Assembly (NCBI RefSeq): GCF_003589925.1 | Contig: NZ_CP032382.1 | Coordinates: 4,774,001 to 4,838,000 of the forward strand | Direction: 5' to 3' | Source: Chryseolinea soli | GTDB taxonomy: Bacteria; Bacteroidota; Bacteroidia; Cytophagales; Cyclobacteriaceae | Length of the DNA stretch: 64,000 nt | In this document: positions 8,113 to 18,007 of the stretch, in pieces | How positions within the stretch are numbered: position 1 is the first letter of the stretch | Layout: each line of letters opens with the position of its first letter | The notes under the pieces: model-generated | The model's input: only the letters and a program-made list of their open reading frames with translations | Told to the model about the DNA's origin: nothing | Database searches by the model: none | Position numbers and translations under genes: made by a program

Positions 8113-8823
8113 ATGAAAAAAAGCTTCCTCATCTTTTTATGTGCCACGACCTTATCGCTTGCCCTGGCCCAGGAAAACAGCGGTAAGAAAATTAAACCTT
8201 ACGTTACGACAGGAGGTGAGCTTATTTTTTCTTTGGCTCATCTTTCGATAGATCAATCCGAACAGGGAACACCGCTTCGATTTTCACCGGTGTTCAATGC
8301 GCAAATGTGGATACATGCCGATCAAAATGAACACTTTGGGTTTTTCTCAGGCTTCACCCTTCGCAACGTTGGCTTTATCTATGACCTTCCCGGAACGGAT
8401 ACCCGAAAAAAAGCACGCAGCTATAACATAGGCATTCCCTTCGCCTTTAAGTTTGGCGACATGAGCAGTACATTTGTGTATGCCGGCTATGAAGTCGAGT
8501 TGGCGTTCAACTATAAGGAAAAAACGTTTGTAGAAGGTGATAAGAAGGACAAATTCAACCGGTGGTTCAGCGATCGCATGAATCTTTTTCAACACGGTCT
8601 CTTTGTGGGCGTTCAGTTGCCGCACGACGCCAATCTCAAATTCAAATACTATGTCTCGAAATTCTACAATAGCAACTTTGCCGAGACCGATGCCAATGGC
8701 GTGGTGGTCCATCCGTATCAAAACATTGACGCTAACGTTTTTTACTTTGCCCTGAGTTTTATGCTACGGCGCGAAAAGCTGGAAAAATTTAGACGCCCCG
8801 ATACGTATTCCACGCGCCGCTAG
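8113..8823 (+). CDS. Outer-membrane beta-barrel protein
   Basis: A signal peptide (MKKSFLIFLC through LALAQ, cleavage near residue 20) is followed by about 215 residues of alternating polar and hydrophobic beta-strands typical of 8- to 10-stranded barrels (for example KPYVTTGGELIFSLAHL, FGFFSGFTLRNVGF, VFYFALSFMLRR). No plug or receptor domain is visible, so it is a small porin-like or structural barrel. The ATG at 8113 is preferred over an upstream start at 8053, because it begins exactly at the signal peptide. Its stop codon overlaps the stop of lutC on the other strand within the four bases CTAG at 8820-8823. Confidence 0.82.
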   Translation: MKKSFLIFLCATTLSLALAQENSGKKIKPYVTTGGELIFSLAHLSIDQSEQGTPLRFSPVFNAQMWIHADQNEHFGFFSGFTLRNVGFIYDLPGTDTRKKARSYNIGIPFAFKFGDMSSTFVYAGYEVELAFNYKEKTFVEGDKKDKFNRWFSDRMNLFQHGLFVGVQLPHDANLKFKYYVSKFYNSNFAETDANGVVVHPYQNIDANVFYFALSFMLRREKLEKFRRPDTYSTRR

Positions 8824-9415
8824 TTCCCGGACAACAAAAACAATGTAAGGGTCTTTGCTCCATGTGCGCCGAGCACCAGTGACTGCTCAATGTCGGCCGT
8901 TTTCGAGGGGCCTGCTATGAAGGTTCCGAATTCATAAGGCGCCTCGCCGGCGATACGCTCGTAGGCATCGTGCATCGTGGGCACAATCGCGTCGGCGTGA
9001 ACGATCAGGGCAAGGTGTTCGCAGATAAAGGGAAGCGCGCGATCGCCCAGGCGGGTGTCGGTAATCCATACCGCTCCATTTTCAGCTACGGCGAAATGCC
9101 CTTTTAGAAGGGCAAGCGTTACACTTTCCAATTGATGCGGATCGTTTTCCAGGACGGCAAGGGGATGATCGTTGGCCAACTCCTGAACGAGATTGATCGT
9201 TCGTGCGGGTGGTGGAAATTGCTTTGAAACGTATGCGGCAATAGCGTCCCAGCTGTTTACCGGCACAACCTGGCCCCCGATGGCTTGCAGCACGGTGACG
9301 AATTTGTGAACCCTTTCATCCGGTAGGCCTGACGTTGTGGATTGGGTTGCTGCCGGCAGCGACACCAGGGGCGGTTGATTTTTTTTGATGTTGGCCAATA
9401 TCTGTTCGCGACTGC

Positions 9416-9419
<4 letters not shown>
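8820..9419 (-). CDS. lutC: Lactate utilization protein C (LUD domain)
   Basis: LutC is a soluble subunit of the LutABC complex, which oxidises L-lactate to pyruvate. The 199-residue protein is a single LUD domain, with the family patterns ENGAVWITD, the ALPFICEHLALIV block, and a C-terminal GPSKTADIEQSLVLGAHG motif. Its ATG at 9419 overlaps the lutB stop in the classic ATGA arrangement, so translation is probably coupled; an in-frame ATG at 9446 lies inside lutB and is less likely. It is the last gene of the operon lutA-lutB-lutC. Confidence 0.95.
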
Positions 9420-10807
<1,388 letters not shown>

Positions 10808-10810
10808 CAC

Positions 10811-11545
10811 TTATCCGGCGTTTAATATTTCGGCGATGTGTATCACTTTGGTGGTGCTGTGTTGACGGCGCAAGATGCCTTCCAGGTGCATGAGGCACGA
10901 CATGTCGCCGCCGGTGATGTAGGCTGCGCCATGATGCAGGTGGTCGGCCACGCGGTCTTTTCCCATTTTTACCGACACCGCTTCTTCGCCCACACAGAAC
11001 GTTCCTCCGAAACCACAACATTCGTCGGCGCGGTCGAGGGAAATGAGTTCCAGTCCTTGCACGAGACGAAGCAGGTGCTGTGGCTTGGAAAATCCCGGCG
11101 CGACGAGCTCCGACATTTGCGAAGTGTGCAGGCCGCGCTGTCCATGACAACTTTGGTGGAGGCCAACTTTGTGTGGGAAGCGGGCGGGCAATTTGTCGAT
11201 CTTCAGCACGTCGGTCAAAAACTCTGTGAGCTCCAGGATGCGGCTGCGGATGTGCGCGGCTTCCGCTTCGTGTTTTTCGACGTGGAGATGATCTTTAATG
11301 TGGAGGGTGCAGCTGCCCGAAGGGGAGACGATATAATCGTAGCCGGAGAAATTTTCAACAAACAGATCGTTACAGTTTGCGGCGAGATCTTCGAAACCCG
11401 AATTGGCCATGGGCTGGCCGCAGCAGGTTTGTTTTTCAGGATAGTGAACTTCTACGCCGAGTTTTTCGAGTAACTGCAGCGTGGCAATGCCTACCTGCGG
11501 ATAGAACTGGTCCACGTAGCACGGTATAAAAATGGCGACCTTCAT
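10811..11545 (-). CDS. lutA: Lactate utilization protein A (CCG domains)
   Basis: LutA is the third subunit of the L-lactate oxidation complex, related to GlcF and HdrB. Two cysteine-rich CCG modules are visible: QTCCGQPMAN near residue 40 and ECCGFGGTFC near residue 175, each preceded by its upstream cysteine. The length of 244 residues is typical. It is the first gene of the operon; the stop TAA is followed immediately by the lutB start. The 410-base upstream region carries a perfect palindrome TGCAAA-N-TTTGCA, which may be an operator. Confidence 0.96.
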   Translation of the reverse strand: MKVAIFIPCYVDQFYPQVGIATLQLLEKLGVEVHYPEKQTCCGQPMANSGFEDLAANCNDLFVENFSGYDYIVSPSGSCTLHIKDHLHVEKHEAEAAHIRSRILELTEFLTDVLKIDKLPARFPHKVGLHQSCHGQRGLHTSQMSELVAPGFSKPQHLLRLVQGLELISLDRADECCGFGGTFCVGEEAVSVKMGKDRVADHLHHGAAYITGGDMSCLMHLEGILRRQHSTTKVIHIAEILNAG

Positions 11546-11956
11546 TTCAGTTCGTATTTTTCAACGGTAGCGGTAAGGCTACCTTGGGGTAAGTATAGGA
11601 GTTATTTGCAAAGTTTGCATCCTTTACGATCCTTTTCTATGGCGTTTTGATAGTTTTTTTGAGATGTGTCTTCCCGGTGGGATTGTATTAAAAAATATTT
11701 AGGGATTCGGACACAACGGCGATGGTGAGTTGGATTGGGGTGAGGTGTTCGGCCAGGGATAGGAGTGGAAAGCCCGGAGTGCGGTGGGAATAGGACGTGT
11801 GATTTGTTGGCGGGACGCCAGCAAATGGATAGTCGGGTTTCAGTGTGGTTGGGAATAAGGGATGGGCGGACTTGTAACGGATAGCCCGGCCCGAGGCCTC
11901 CGAGGGGGCCGCCCGGTGATTTTAGTTTATGCTGTGATCCTGGTCGATGTGCAGGG
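11546..11956. other. Upstream region of lutABC
   Basis: No gene is supported. The part next to lutA holds the palindrome at 11607-11619 overlapping an AAACTTTG sequence on the minus strand, close to a TAnnTTTG promoter box. Further right there is GC-rich hairpin-forming sequence (CGGCCC at 11887-11892 with GGGCCG at 11906-11911), which may help end the esterase transcript. Confidence 0.4.
11607..11619. promoter_or_regulatory. Palindrome upstream of lutA, possible operator
   Basis: TGCAAA-G-TTTGCA is a perfect 6+1+6 inverted repeat, 62 bases before the lutA start. On the minus strand it overlaps AAACTTTG, one base off the TAnnTTTG box. A repressor binding here would cover the promoter. No regulator gene is adjacent. 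Confidence 0.4.
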
Positions 11957-12565
11957 CTACAGCAGCGGTTCCAATATTTTGAGTACGTTTTTGGCGACGA
12001 TCTTGTGGCCTTCCACGTTGGGGTGGATGCCGTCGGGGTTGTTGAGCTTTTCGTTGCCCGCCACATCCTGCAGCAGGAAGGGGATGAGCGCTGCCTTGTT
12101 TTTCTTGGCCAGGTCGGGGAAGATCTTCTGGAATTTGGTGGTGTAGTCGGGGCCCATGTTGGGGGGCACCATCATGCCGGCCACGATGATCTTGACGGCG
12201 GGATTTTTCGCCTTCATTTTGTCGATGATGGCCTGCAGATTTTTTTCGGTTTGGTCCAGGGGCAGACCACGCAATCCATCGTTTGCACCAAGTTCCAGCA
12301 CCAGGATGTCGACAGGTTGACGCAGCACCCAATCCAGGCGGGCCAGTCCACCGGCGGAGGTTTCGCCGCTGAGACCGGCGTTGATCACTTTTACGGCTTT
12401 GCCATCGGCGGTTAGTTTCCTTTGAATGAGGGCCGGGAAAGCGTCGTCGACGGACAATCCGTTACCAGCGGTAAGGCTGTCGCCATAAAAAAGAATTACT
12501 TTGGCGGGCGGAGGGGCCGTAAAGAAGGCCATCACTAAAATAATCAACATCTTTTTTACGACCAT
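11957..12565 (-). CDS. SGNH-family esterase/lysophospholipase, TesA-like
   Basis: The 202-residue protein carries all SGNH blocks: GDSLT with the nucleophilic serine near residue 30, the GLSGETS glycine block, GAND, and DGIHP with the catalytic Asp and His near the C-terminus. The N-terminus has a short hydrophobic signal (LIILVMAFFTAP), suggesting export to the periplasm, as for TesA, which hydrolyses acyl-thioesters and lysophospholipids. It is divergent from an ABC exporter at 12653, an arrangement also known for tesA and ybbAP in enterobacteria. The gene family is clear; the natural substrate is not. Confidence 0.92.
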   Translation of the reverse strand: MVVKKMLIILVMAFFTAPPPAKVILFYGDSLTAGNGLSVDDAFPALIQRKLTADGKAVKVINAGLSGETSAGGLARLDWVLRQPVDILVLELGANDGLRGLPLDQTEKNLQAIIDKMKAKNPAVKIIVAGMMVPPNMGPDYTTKFQKIFPDLAKKNKAALIPFLLQDVAGNEKLNNPDGIHPNVEGHKIVAKNVLKILEPLL

Positions 12566-12652
12566 ATCTTCGAACTCCGTTGTGTTTACGTTTAAACTGA
12601 AACAATTTTACGGTAATAACGCTTTAGTTTCATTATTGATACAACAAAAATC

Positions 12653-13345
12653 ATGTCAACCATTCTTCAGGCAGAGCATTTAACAAAAACATACCGGTCG
12701 GCCGACAAGCAACTGACGGTGCTGGACGATGTGTCGTTTTCGGTGAACCAGGGAAATTCACTGGCCATTATCGGTCCCTCGGGGAGCGGCAAAACCACGT
12801 TGCTGGGATTGTGCGCAGGGCTGGACACACCTTCGTCGGGCGCGATTTCGGTGATGGGTTTCAAACTCAACGCCATGAGCGAGGACGACCGGGCCTATTT
12901 GAGGAACCAGTATGTGGGCTTTGTCTTCCAGAATTTTCAATTGCTGTCCACCCTGACGGCCCTGGAGAACGTGATGGTGCCGCTGGAACTCCGCGGCGTA
13001 CGCGACGTGGCCTCCAAGGCCCGGGAGTTGTTGGGCAGGGTTGGGTTGGCCGACCGCTCGCATCACTATCCCTCGCAGCTTTCGGGTGGCGAGCAACAAC
13101 GCGTGGCGATTGCCCGGGCATTTATTACCGACCCCAAGATTTTGTTTGCCGACGAGCCCACCGGCAACCTGGATGAAGAGAACGCCCATTCGGTGACGGA
13201 ACTATTATTTGGCATGAACAAAGAGAACGCCACAACCTTGGTGCTGGTGACCCACAACCTCGAACTTGCCCAACGCACGCAGCGCATCTTGCGCATGCGG
13301 GGTGGAAAGTTGGTGGAGGAGATCCACCAAATGGAAACCGTCTGA
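12653..13345 (+). CDS. ABC transporter ATPase, YbbA/LolD type
   Basis: This 230-residue ATPase has Walker A GPSGSGKTT near residue 41, the Q-loop (FVFQNFQLL), the signature LSGGEQQR, Walker B ILFADEPTGNLD and the switch histidine in LVTHN. The pattern is that of the LolD/MacB/YbbA group, which powers FtsX-type permeases without transporting through the membrane in the usual way. The permease gene follows after 10 bases, so the two form one transporter. Divergence from the TesA-like esterase suggests a shared role in handling lipids or hydrophobic compounds in the envelope. Confidence 0.95.
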   Translation: MSTILQAEHLTKTYRSADKQLTVLDDVSFSVNQGNSLAIIGPSGSGKTTLLGLCAGLDTPSSGAISVMGFKLNAMSEDDRAYLRNQYVGFVFQNFQLLSTLTALENVMVPLELRGVRDVASKARELLGRVGLADRSHHYPSQLSGGEQQRVAIARAFITDPKILFADEPTGNLDEENAHSVTELLFGMNKENATTLVLVTHNLELAQRTQRILRMRGGKLVEEIHQMETV

Positions 13346-13355
13346 CTTCGCCGCT

Positions 13356-15923
13356 ATGATCGAATATATTATCAAACTGAAACGCGAAACGCGTTCCATC
13401 TTTAAGGACCGCTGGGTTTGGCGGATGGCCTGGCGCGATGCCCGCCACAATTTTTCGCGGCTCATGCTCTTTGCTGCTTCATTAGTGACGGGTATCGCAG
13501 CCGTGGTGGCTTTGGATTCGTTCAACCACACCTTGCAAAGTGACATCGACCGCAATGCCAAAGAACTCGTCGGCGCCGACCTGGTTGTGAACGGCGACAA
13601 GAAATTTGACAGCAAGATCATCGCCGCGTTCGATTCTACAAAACTGGAACAAGCCAACGAAGCCGATATGGCGTCGATGGTTTTATTTTTGAACAACGGG
13701 CAGTCCCGGTTGATCCGGCTTGTGGCGTTGTCGGGACCCTTTCCTTTTTACGGTCAAATAAAAACCAAGCCGGCGAACATCTACGAGAAGATGAAGGAGG
13801 GTAACTTTGCCATGATGGACGAGACGCTGGCCAGTCAATATGAGGTGAGCTCGGGAGACTCGATCCGCATCGGTCAAAGTACATTGGAGGTAGCAGGCGT
13901 TGTAACGGAAATCCCCGGTGGAGGCGGCATCATGGCGTCGTTTACGCCGTCGGTGTATATCTCGATGAAGGCACTGGACTCTACCAAGCTGGTGCAATAC
14001 GGCAGCCGTGTGAATTACAAACGCTTTTTCAAAACCGGCAGCGACGCACAGACGGAGGCCATGATAAAACAACTCGACCCCGTCATAAAACGGGCGGGCT
14101 ATTCCTATGAGACTGTGGAGCGAAGAAAGGAGGGATTGGGCAGAGGTTTTCTTTCCATCTACCGTTTCTTTTCACTGCTGGCGTTTGTCGCGTTGGTGTT
14201 GGGCTGCATTGGGGTGGCCAGTTCGGTGCATATCTATGCGCGCGAGAAACGTGAGGAAGTGGCGGTGTTGCGTTGCGTGGGATCTTCGGGGTGGCAGGCA
14301 TTCAATATTTATTTCATTCAGATCTTTGTGCTGGGCATTTTGGCCAGCATCGCCGGTGCGGCCATTGGGGTGGGTATTCAACAGGTGTTGCCGTATTTCC
14401 TAAAAGGATTTATTCCATTTGAGGTAGGCTTCTCGTTGTCGTGGTCTTCGTTGTTGATGGGGTTGGTCATTGGCACGTTGGTGTCGGTGTTGTTTTCGAT
14501 CCTGCCGTTGATATCGGTGCGTTTTGTGCCACCCCTTACCGTGTTGCGTTCCGGACCGGAGACTGCGGGAAGATTTTCGAAGACACGCATTGTCACACTG
14601 ATCCTCATCGCGCTCTTTCCCATGGGCTTTGCCGCCTATCAAACCAAAAACGTGTTGACTGGATTGTTCTTCTTTCTGGGACTTGTGTTGGCCTTGGCGT
14701 GTCTTGCCTTGGTGGCCGCCGGGTTGTTATATGCCGTGCGGAAATTTTTCCCTTCCCGCGCCGGGTTCATCGTGCGGCATTCTTTGTCGAGCTTATTCCG
14801 CCCCAACAACCAAACGCGCGTGCTGATGGTCACGATAGGGCTAGGCGCTTTTATCATTTCGATCCTTAATATTGTCGAGGAAAGTATGCTGGGGCAGGTG
14901 GAGTTTACGGGACAAGAAAATCAGTCAAACACCATTCTCTTTGATATACAACCCGCGCAAAAGGAAGGCGTGCTAAAATTGATGGAGGACAACAAGTTGA
15001 AAGTAAATCAAGTAGTTCCCATCATCACATGTCGCCTGAACGAATTGAAGGGCAAACCGACGGACATCCTGCAGACCGACACCACCGACAAAATCCCCAA
15101 TTGGGCGCTGACGCGTGAATATCGTGTGACCTATCGCGATAGCCTGACCCATTCGGAAGAATTGCTGAAAGGAGAGCTGCAACACAAAAAAGATGGTAAA
15201 GACTCTGTTTGGGTAACCATTTCGGAAGGCATGGAAGAATCACTGGATGTGAAGTTGAACGATTCGCTGGTGTTCGACGTGCAGGGCGTGCTCGTGAAGG
15301 TGCGCATTGCCGGCATACGAAAAGTGGATTGGCCAAAAGATCCACCCAACTTCATTTTCGTGTTTCCCAAAGGCGTGTTGGAGAATGCGCCACAGATCTT
15401 TGTAACGGCGACGCGCATCGACGAACAACAGCAAGCTAACGCGTTTCAGCAGCAGTTGGTGACACAATATCCCAATGTTTCGTTGATCGATCTGCGGCTT
15501 ATTCTGAGCACGGTGAATGGATTATTCGATAAGCTTGGGTTGGTCATTCGTTTCCTGGCATTGTTCAGCATCATCACCGGACTCATTGTGCTGGCCGGGG
15601 CCGTCATCAACAGCAAGTTTTTGCGCATCCGCGAAAATGTGTTGCTGCGCACCATTGGCGCGCGCACCTGGCAGATCACGAAGATCACCTTGATCGAATA
15701 CGCCTGGCTCGGGTTGTTTTCTGCCCTGACGGGGATGATCTTGTCGTTGGGCGGCGGATGGCTGCTGACCAAATTCTTCTTCGAGATCACCTTTGCATTC
15801 GATGCCGCGGAGTTGGGGATCATTGCGTTTGGCGTGGTCGTGCTGACGGTGTTGATCGGGTGGTTCAATTCGCGGGAAGTGATCAGTACGCCTCCCTTGC
15901 AGGTCTTGCGGAAGGAAGGCTGA
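13356..15923 (+). CDS. FtsX-like ABC permease, YbbP type
   Basis: About 855 residues with two FtsX units. A first membrane helix near residues 25-45 is followed by a large extracytoplasmic domain. Three helices come at about 265-400, then a central membrane part (about 410-490), a second periplasmic domain, and three final helices ending near residue 845 with PLQVLRKEG. This is the layout of YbbP, the partner of YbbA. The ATG at 13356 is chosen because earlier in-frame starts lie within the ATPase gene and lack a plausible N-terminus. Substrate unknown; the esterase next door suggests envelope lipids or thioesters (inference). Confidence 0.92.
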   Translation: MIEYIIKLKRETRSIFKDRWVWRMAWRDARHNFSRLMLFAASLVTGIAAVVALDSFNHTLQSDIDRNAKELVGADLVVNGDKKFDSKIIAAFDSTKLEQANEADMASMVLFLNNGQSRLIRLVALSGPFPFYGQIKTKPANIYEKMKEGNFAMMDETLASQYEVSSGDSIRIGQSTLEVAGVVTEIPGGGGIMASFTPSVYISMKALDSTKLVQYGSRVNYKRFFKTGSDAQTEAMIKQLDPVIKRAGYSYETVERRKEGLGRGFLSIYRFFSLLAFVALVLGCIGVASSVHIYAREKREEVAVLRCVGSSGWQAFNIYFIQIFVLGILASIAGAAIGVGIQQVLPYFLKGFIPFEVGFSLSWSSLLMGLVIGTLVSVLFSILPLISVRFVPPLTVLRSGPETAGRFSKTRIVTLILIALFPMGFAAYQTKNVLTGLFFFLGLVLALACLALVAAGLLYAVRKFFPSRAGFIVRHSLSSLFRPNNQTRVLMVTIGLGAFIISILNIVEESMLGQVEFTGQENQSNTILFDIQPAQKEGVLKLMEDNKLKVNQVVPIITCRLNELKGKPTDILQTDTTDKIPNWALTREYRVTYRDSLTHSEELLKGELQHKKDGKDSVWVTISEGMEESLDVKLNDSLVFDVQGVLVKVRIAGIRKVDWPKDPPNFIFVFPKGVLENAPQIFVTATRIDEQQQANAFQQQLVTQYPNVSLIDLRLILSTVNGLFDKLGLVIRFLALFSIITGLIVLAGAVINSKFLRIRENVLLRTIGARTWQITKITLIEYAWLGLFSALTGMILSLGGGWLLTKFFFEITFAFDAAELGIIAFGVVVLTVLIGWFNSREVISTPPLQVLRKEG

Positions 15924-16014
15924 TTTTAGCCACAAGCCGCTGAGATCCAAGGAGGACGTGAAGTTTTGGCCGGTCTTTGATGACGGGGCGGTTAGAATCT
16001 TCGGGTTTAACTGT

Positions 16015-16022
16015 TAGCTTTG
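16015..16022 (+). promoter_or_regulatory. Bacteroidota -7 promoter box
   Basis: TAGCTTTG fits the consensus TAnnTTTG. Transcription would start near 16029, only about 14 bases before the TTG start codon at 16043. This argues against the in-frame ATG at 15980, which would lie upstream of the promoter. No clear TTG element is seen at -33. Confidence 0.5.
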
Positions 16023-16042
16023 TGGCCCTAAATTGTAATGTC

Positions 16043-17911
16043 TTGAACTACCTGTCTGCCGAGCAAATTGCCAAAACGTATAATGACCGTTGGTTATTTA
16101 AAGAAGTGACTTTGGGCATATCCCAGGGCGAAAAGCTGGCCCTGGTGGGGAATAACGGCGTTGGGAAATCCACTTTGTTGAAAATTCTGACCGGAGAGGT
16201 ACAAACCGATGCCGGAAAAGTCGGCATTCGGGATGGCATACGCCTAGGGTTTCTCACCCAACAGCCCTCAGTTGACGGAAATCTTACCGTAAAAGACGTT
16301 CTCTTTAGCGACGACAACGAAGTTGCCAAGGTTGTAAAAGAATATGAAGATTGTCTTCACCACCCCGACACGTCAGGCGATCGCATGCAGGCCGTGTTGG
16401 AGCGAATGGAGGAGTTGAACGCTTGGGACTATGAAAACAAGGTCCACGAGATCATCGAGAAGTTGGGAGTGCCCGACATCGATAAAAAGTTTGGCGAACT
16501 TTCCGGTGGACAAAAGAAAAGAATATTTCTCGCCCAACTCCTGTTGCTGGAGCCTGACCTTATCATCATGGACGAGCCCACCAACCACCTTGACCTGACG
16601 GCCATTGAATGGTTGGAGAACTATTTGTCGGGTCAAAATATCACCCTCATCATGGTGACCCACGACCGCTACTTCCTCGACAACGTGGCCACGGAGATCA
16701 TCGAACTGGACCGTGGACAACTTTTCCGCTATAAAGGCAAATACGCTTACTTCCTAGAGAAAAAAGCAGAACGCGAGGAGATCCTGAAAGTGGAGGTGAC
16801 TAAAGCGCGAAACCTGTTGAAGAAAGAGTTGGAATGGATGCGCCGTCAACCGCGTGCCCGGGGTACGAAAGCAAAGTATCGCGTGGATGCGTATTATGAA
16901 CTGGAGAAAAAAGCATCTCAAGACCTGAAGAAAGACAGGCTGGAGCTCGACATGAAGGAAGCCCGTCAGGGTGGAAAAATTCTCGAGGTAGAGCATATCT
17001 CTAAAAAATATGGCATGTTGCCGATCGTGAACGATTTCTCATATGTGTTCAAAAAGAACGATCGCATTGGTGTTGTGGGCAAGAATGGGATCGGCAAGTC
17101 GACATTTCTCGACATGCTCGTTGGCAAAGCGAAACCGGACACCGGCGAAGTAATGCCTGGTCTTACTACGAAATTTGGATATTTCACGCAGGAATCTATC
17201 GCACTCAATCCAGCCAATCGCTTGATCGAAGAGGTGAAAGAGATCGCGGAGTTCATTACGCTAGCCGATGGCTCGCAAGTGTCGGCCTCTAAATTCCTCG
17301 ACATATTTTTGTTTCCTCCGGAAAAGCAATACAACTACATCAGCAAACTGAGCGGGGGAGAGAAGAAGCGGTTGCAATTGTTGAAATTGTTGGTGACCAA
17401 TCCCAACTTCCTCATCCTCGATGAACCCACGAACGATTTTGACATCGACACCCTCAACGTGTTGGAAGATTTCCTAGAGAAATTTTCGGGATGCCTCTTG
17501 CTGGTGAGCCACGACCGTTATTTTATGGATCATCTCGTTGACCAGCTTTTTGTTTTTGAAGGCGACGGAAACATCCGCCTCTTCAATGGCAACTATTCCG
17601 ACTATCGCGACTGGCTCGATGATCAACAGGCCGCCCCAGAAATGAAACCTGCAAAAGTCGCAGCGCCTGCGGAGCCCGTTTCTGCTCCGGTAAAAAAGAA
17701 ACTCAGCTACAAGGAAAAGCAAGAGTTTGATGCCCTTCAGCAGGAGATCACCGCGTTGGAAAAAAGAAAAGCCGAATTGGACGGTCATCTCAACGCAGGC
17801 AGCAACGATCATCAGCAATTGATCATGTGGGGCGAGGAACTTCAAAAGACCATCGACAACCTGGAAGCTAAGACGCTGCGGTGGCTTGAGCTTTCTGAGC
17901 TGATGGAATAA
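16043..17911 (+). CDS. ABC-F ATPase, Uup-like
   Basis: Two ATPase cassettes occur in one chain: Walker A GNNGVGKST and GKNGIGKST, signatures LSGGQKKR and LSGGEKKR, and Walker B MDEPTNHLDL and LDEPTNDFDI. A linker lies between them, and a C-terminal coiled coil (about the last 80 residues, rich in Glu, Lys and Leu) resembles that of Uup. There are no membrane segments. ABC-F proteins act on ribosomes or nucleic acid rather than in transport. The start is taken as TTG at 16043, which gives the usual N-terminus Met-Asn-Tyr-Leu-Ser-Ala and fits the promoter box; an ATG at 15980 would add 21 residues. Confidence 0.92.
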   Translation: MNYLSAEQIAKTYNDRWLFKEVTLGISQGEKLALVGNNGVGKSTLLKILTGEVQTDAGKVGIRDGIRLGFLTQQPSVDGNLTVKDVLFSDDNEVAKVVKEYEDCLHHPDTSGDRMQAVLERMEELNAWDYENKVHEIIEKLGVPDIDKKFGELSGGQKKRIFLAQLLLLEPDLIIMDEPTNHLDLTAIEWLENYLSGQNITLIMVTHDRYFLDNVATEIIELDRGQLFRYKGKYAYFLEKKAEREEILKVEVTKARNLLKKELEWMRRQPRARGTKAKYRVDAYYELEKKASQDLKKDRLELDMKEARQGGKILEVEHISKKYGMLPIVNDFSYVFKKNDRIGVVGKNGIGKSTFLDMLVGKAKPDTGEVMPGLTTKFGYFTQESIALNPANRLIEEVKEIAEFITLADGSQVSASKFLDIFLFPPEKQYNYISKLSGGEKKRLQLLKLLVTNPNFLILDEPTNDFDIDTLNVLEDFLEKFSGCLLLVSHDRYFMDHLVDQLFVFEGDGNIRLFNGNYSDYRDWLDDQQAAPEMKPAKVAAPAEPVSAPVKKKLSYKEKQEFDALQQEITALEKRKAELDGHLNAGSNDHQQLIMWGEELQKTIDNLEAKTLRWLELSELME

Positions 17912-17982
17912 TCTCAGTCGGTAGTACTCAATACTAAAGACTCAGGACTCACGACGGTTTTTTGCGGTTAAGTTTTTCTGAA

Positions 17983-17996
17983 TTAAGTTTACTTAA
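17983..17996. promoter_or_regulatory. Palindrome before the FG-GAP gene
   Basis: TTAAGT-TT-ACTTAA is a perfect inverted repeat 12 bases before the start at 18008, and a further TTAAGTTT copy lies 15 bases upstream. It could be an operator or part of an AT-rich promoter; no proof. Confidence 0.35.
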
Positions 17997-18007
17997 CTGC
18001 CAAGACT

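Noticed and set aside
11602..12066. Possible gene on the minus strand between tesA-like and lutA
   Set aside because: The frame overlaps the esterase 3' end out of frame, gives a Pro-, Ser- and Thr-rich product and has no family resemblance.
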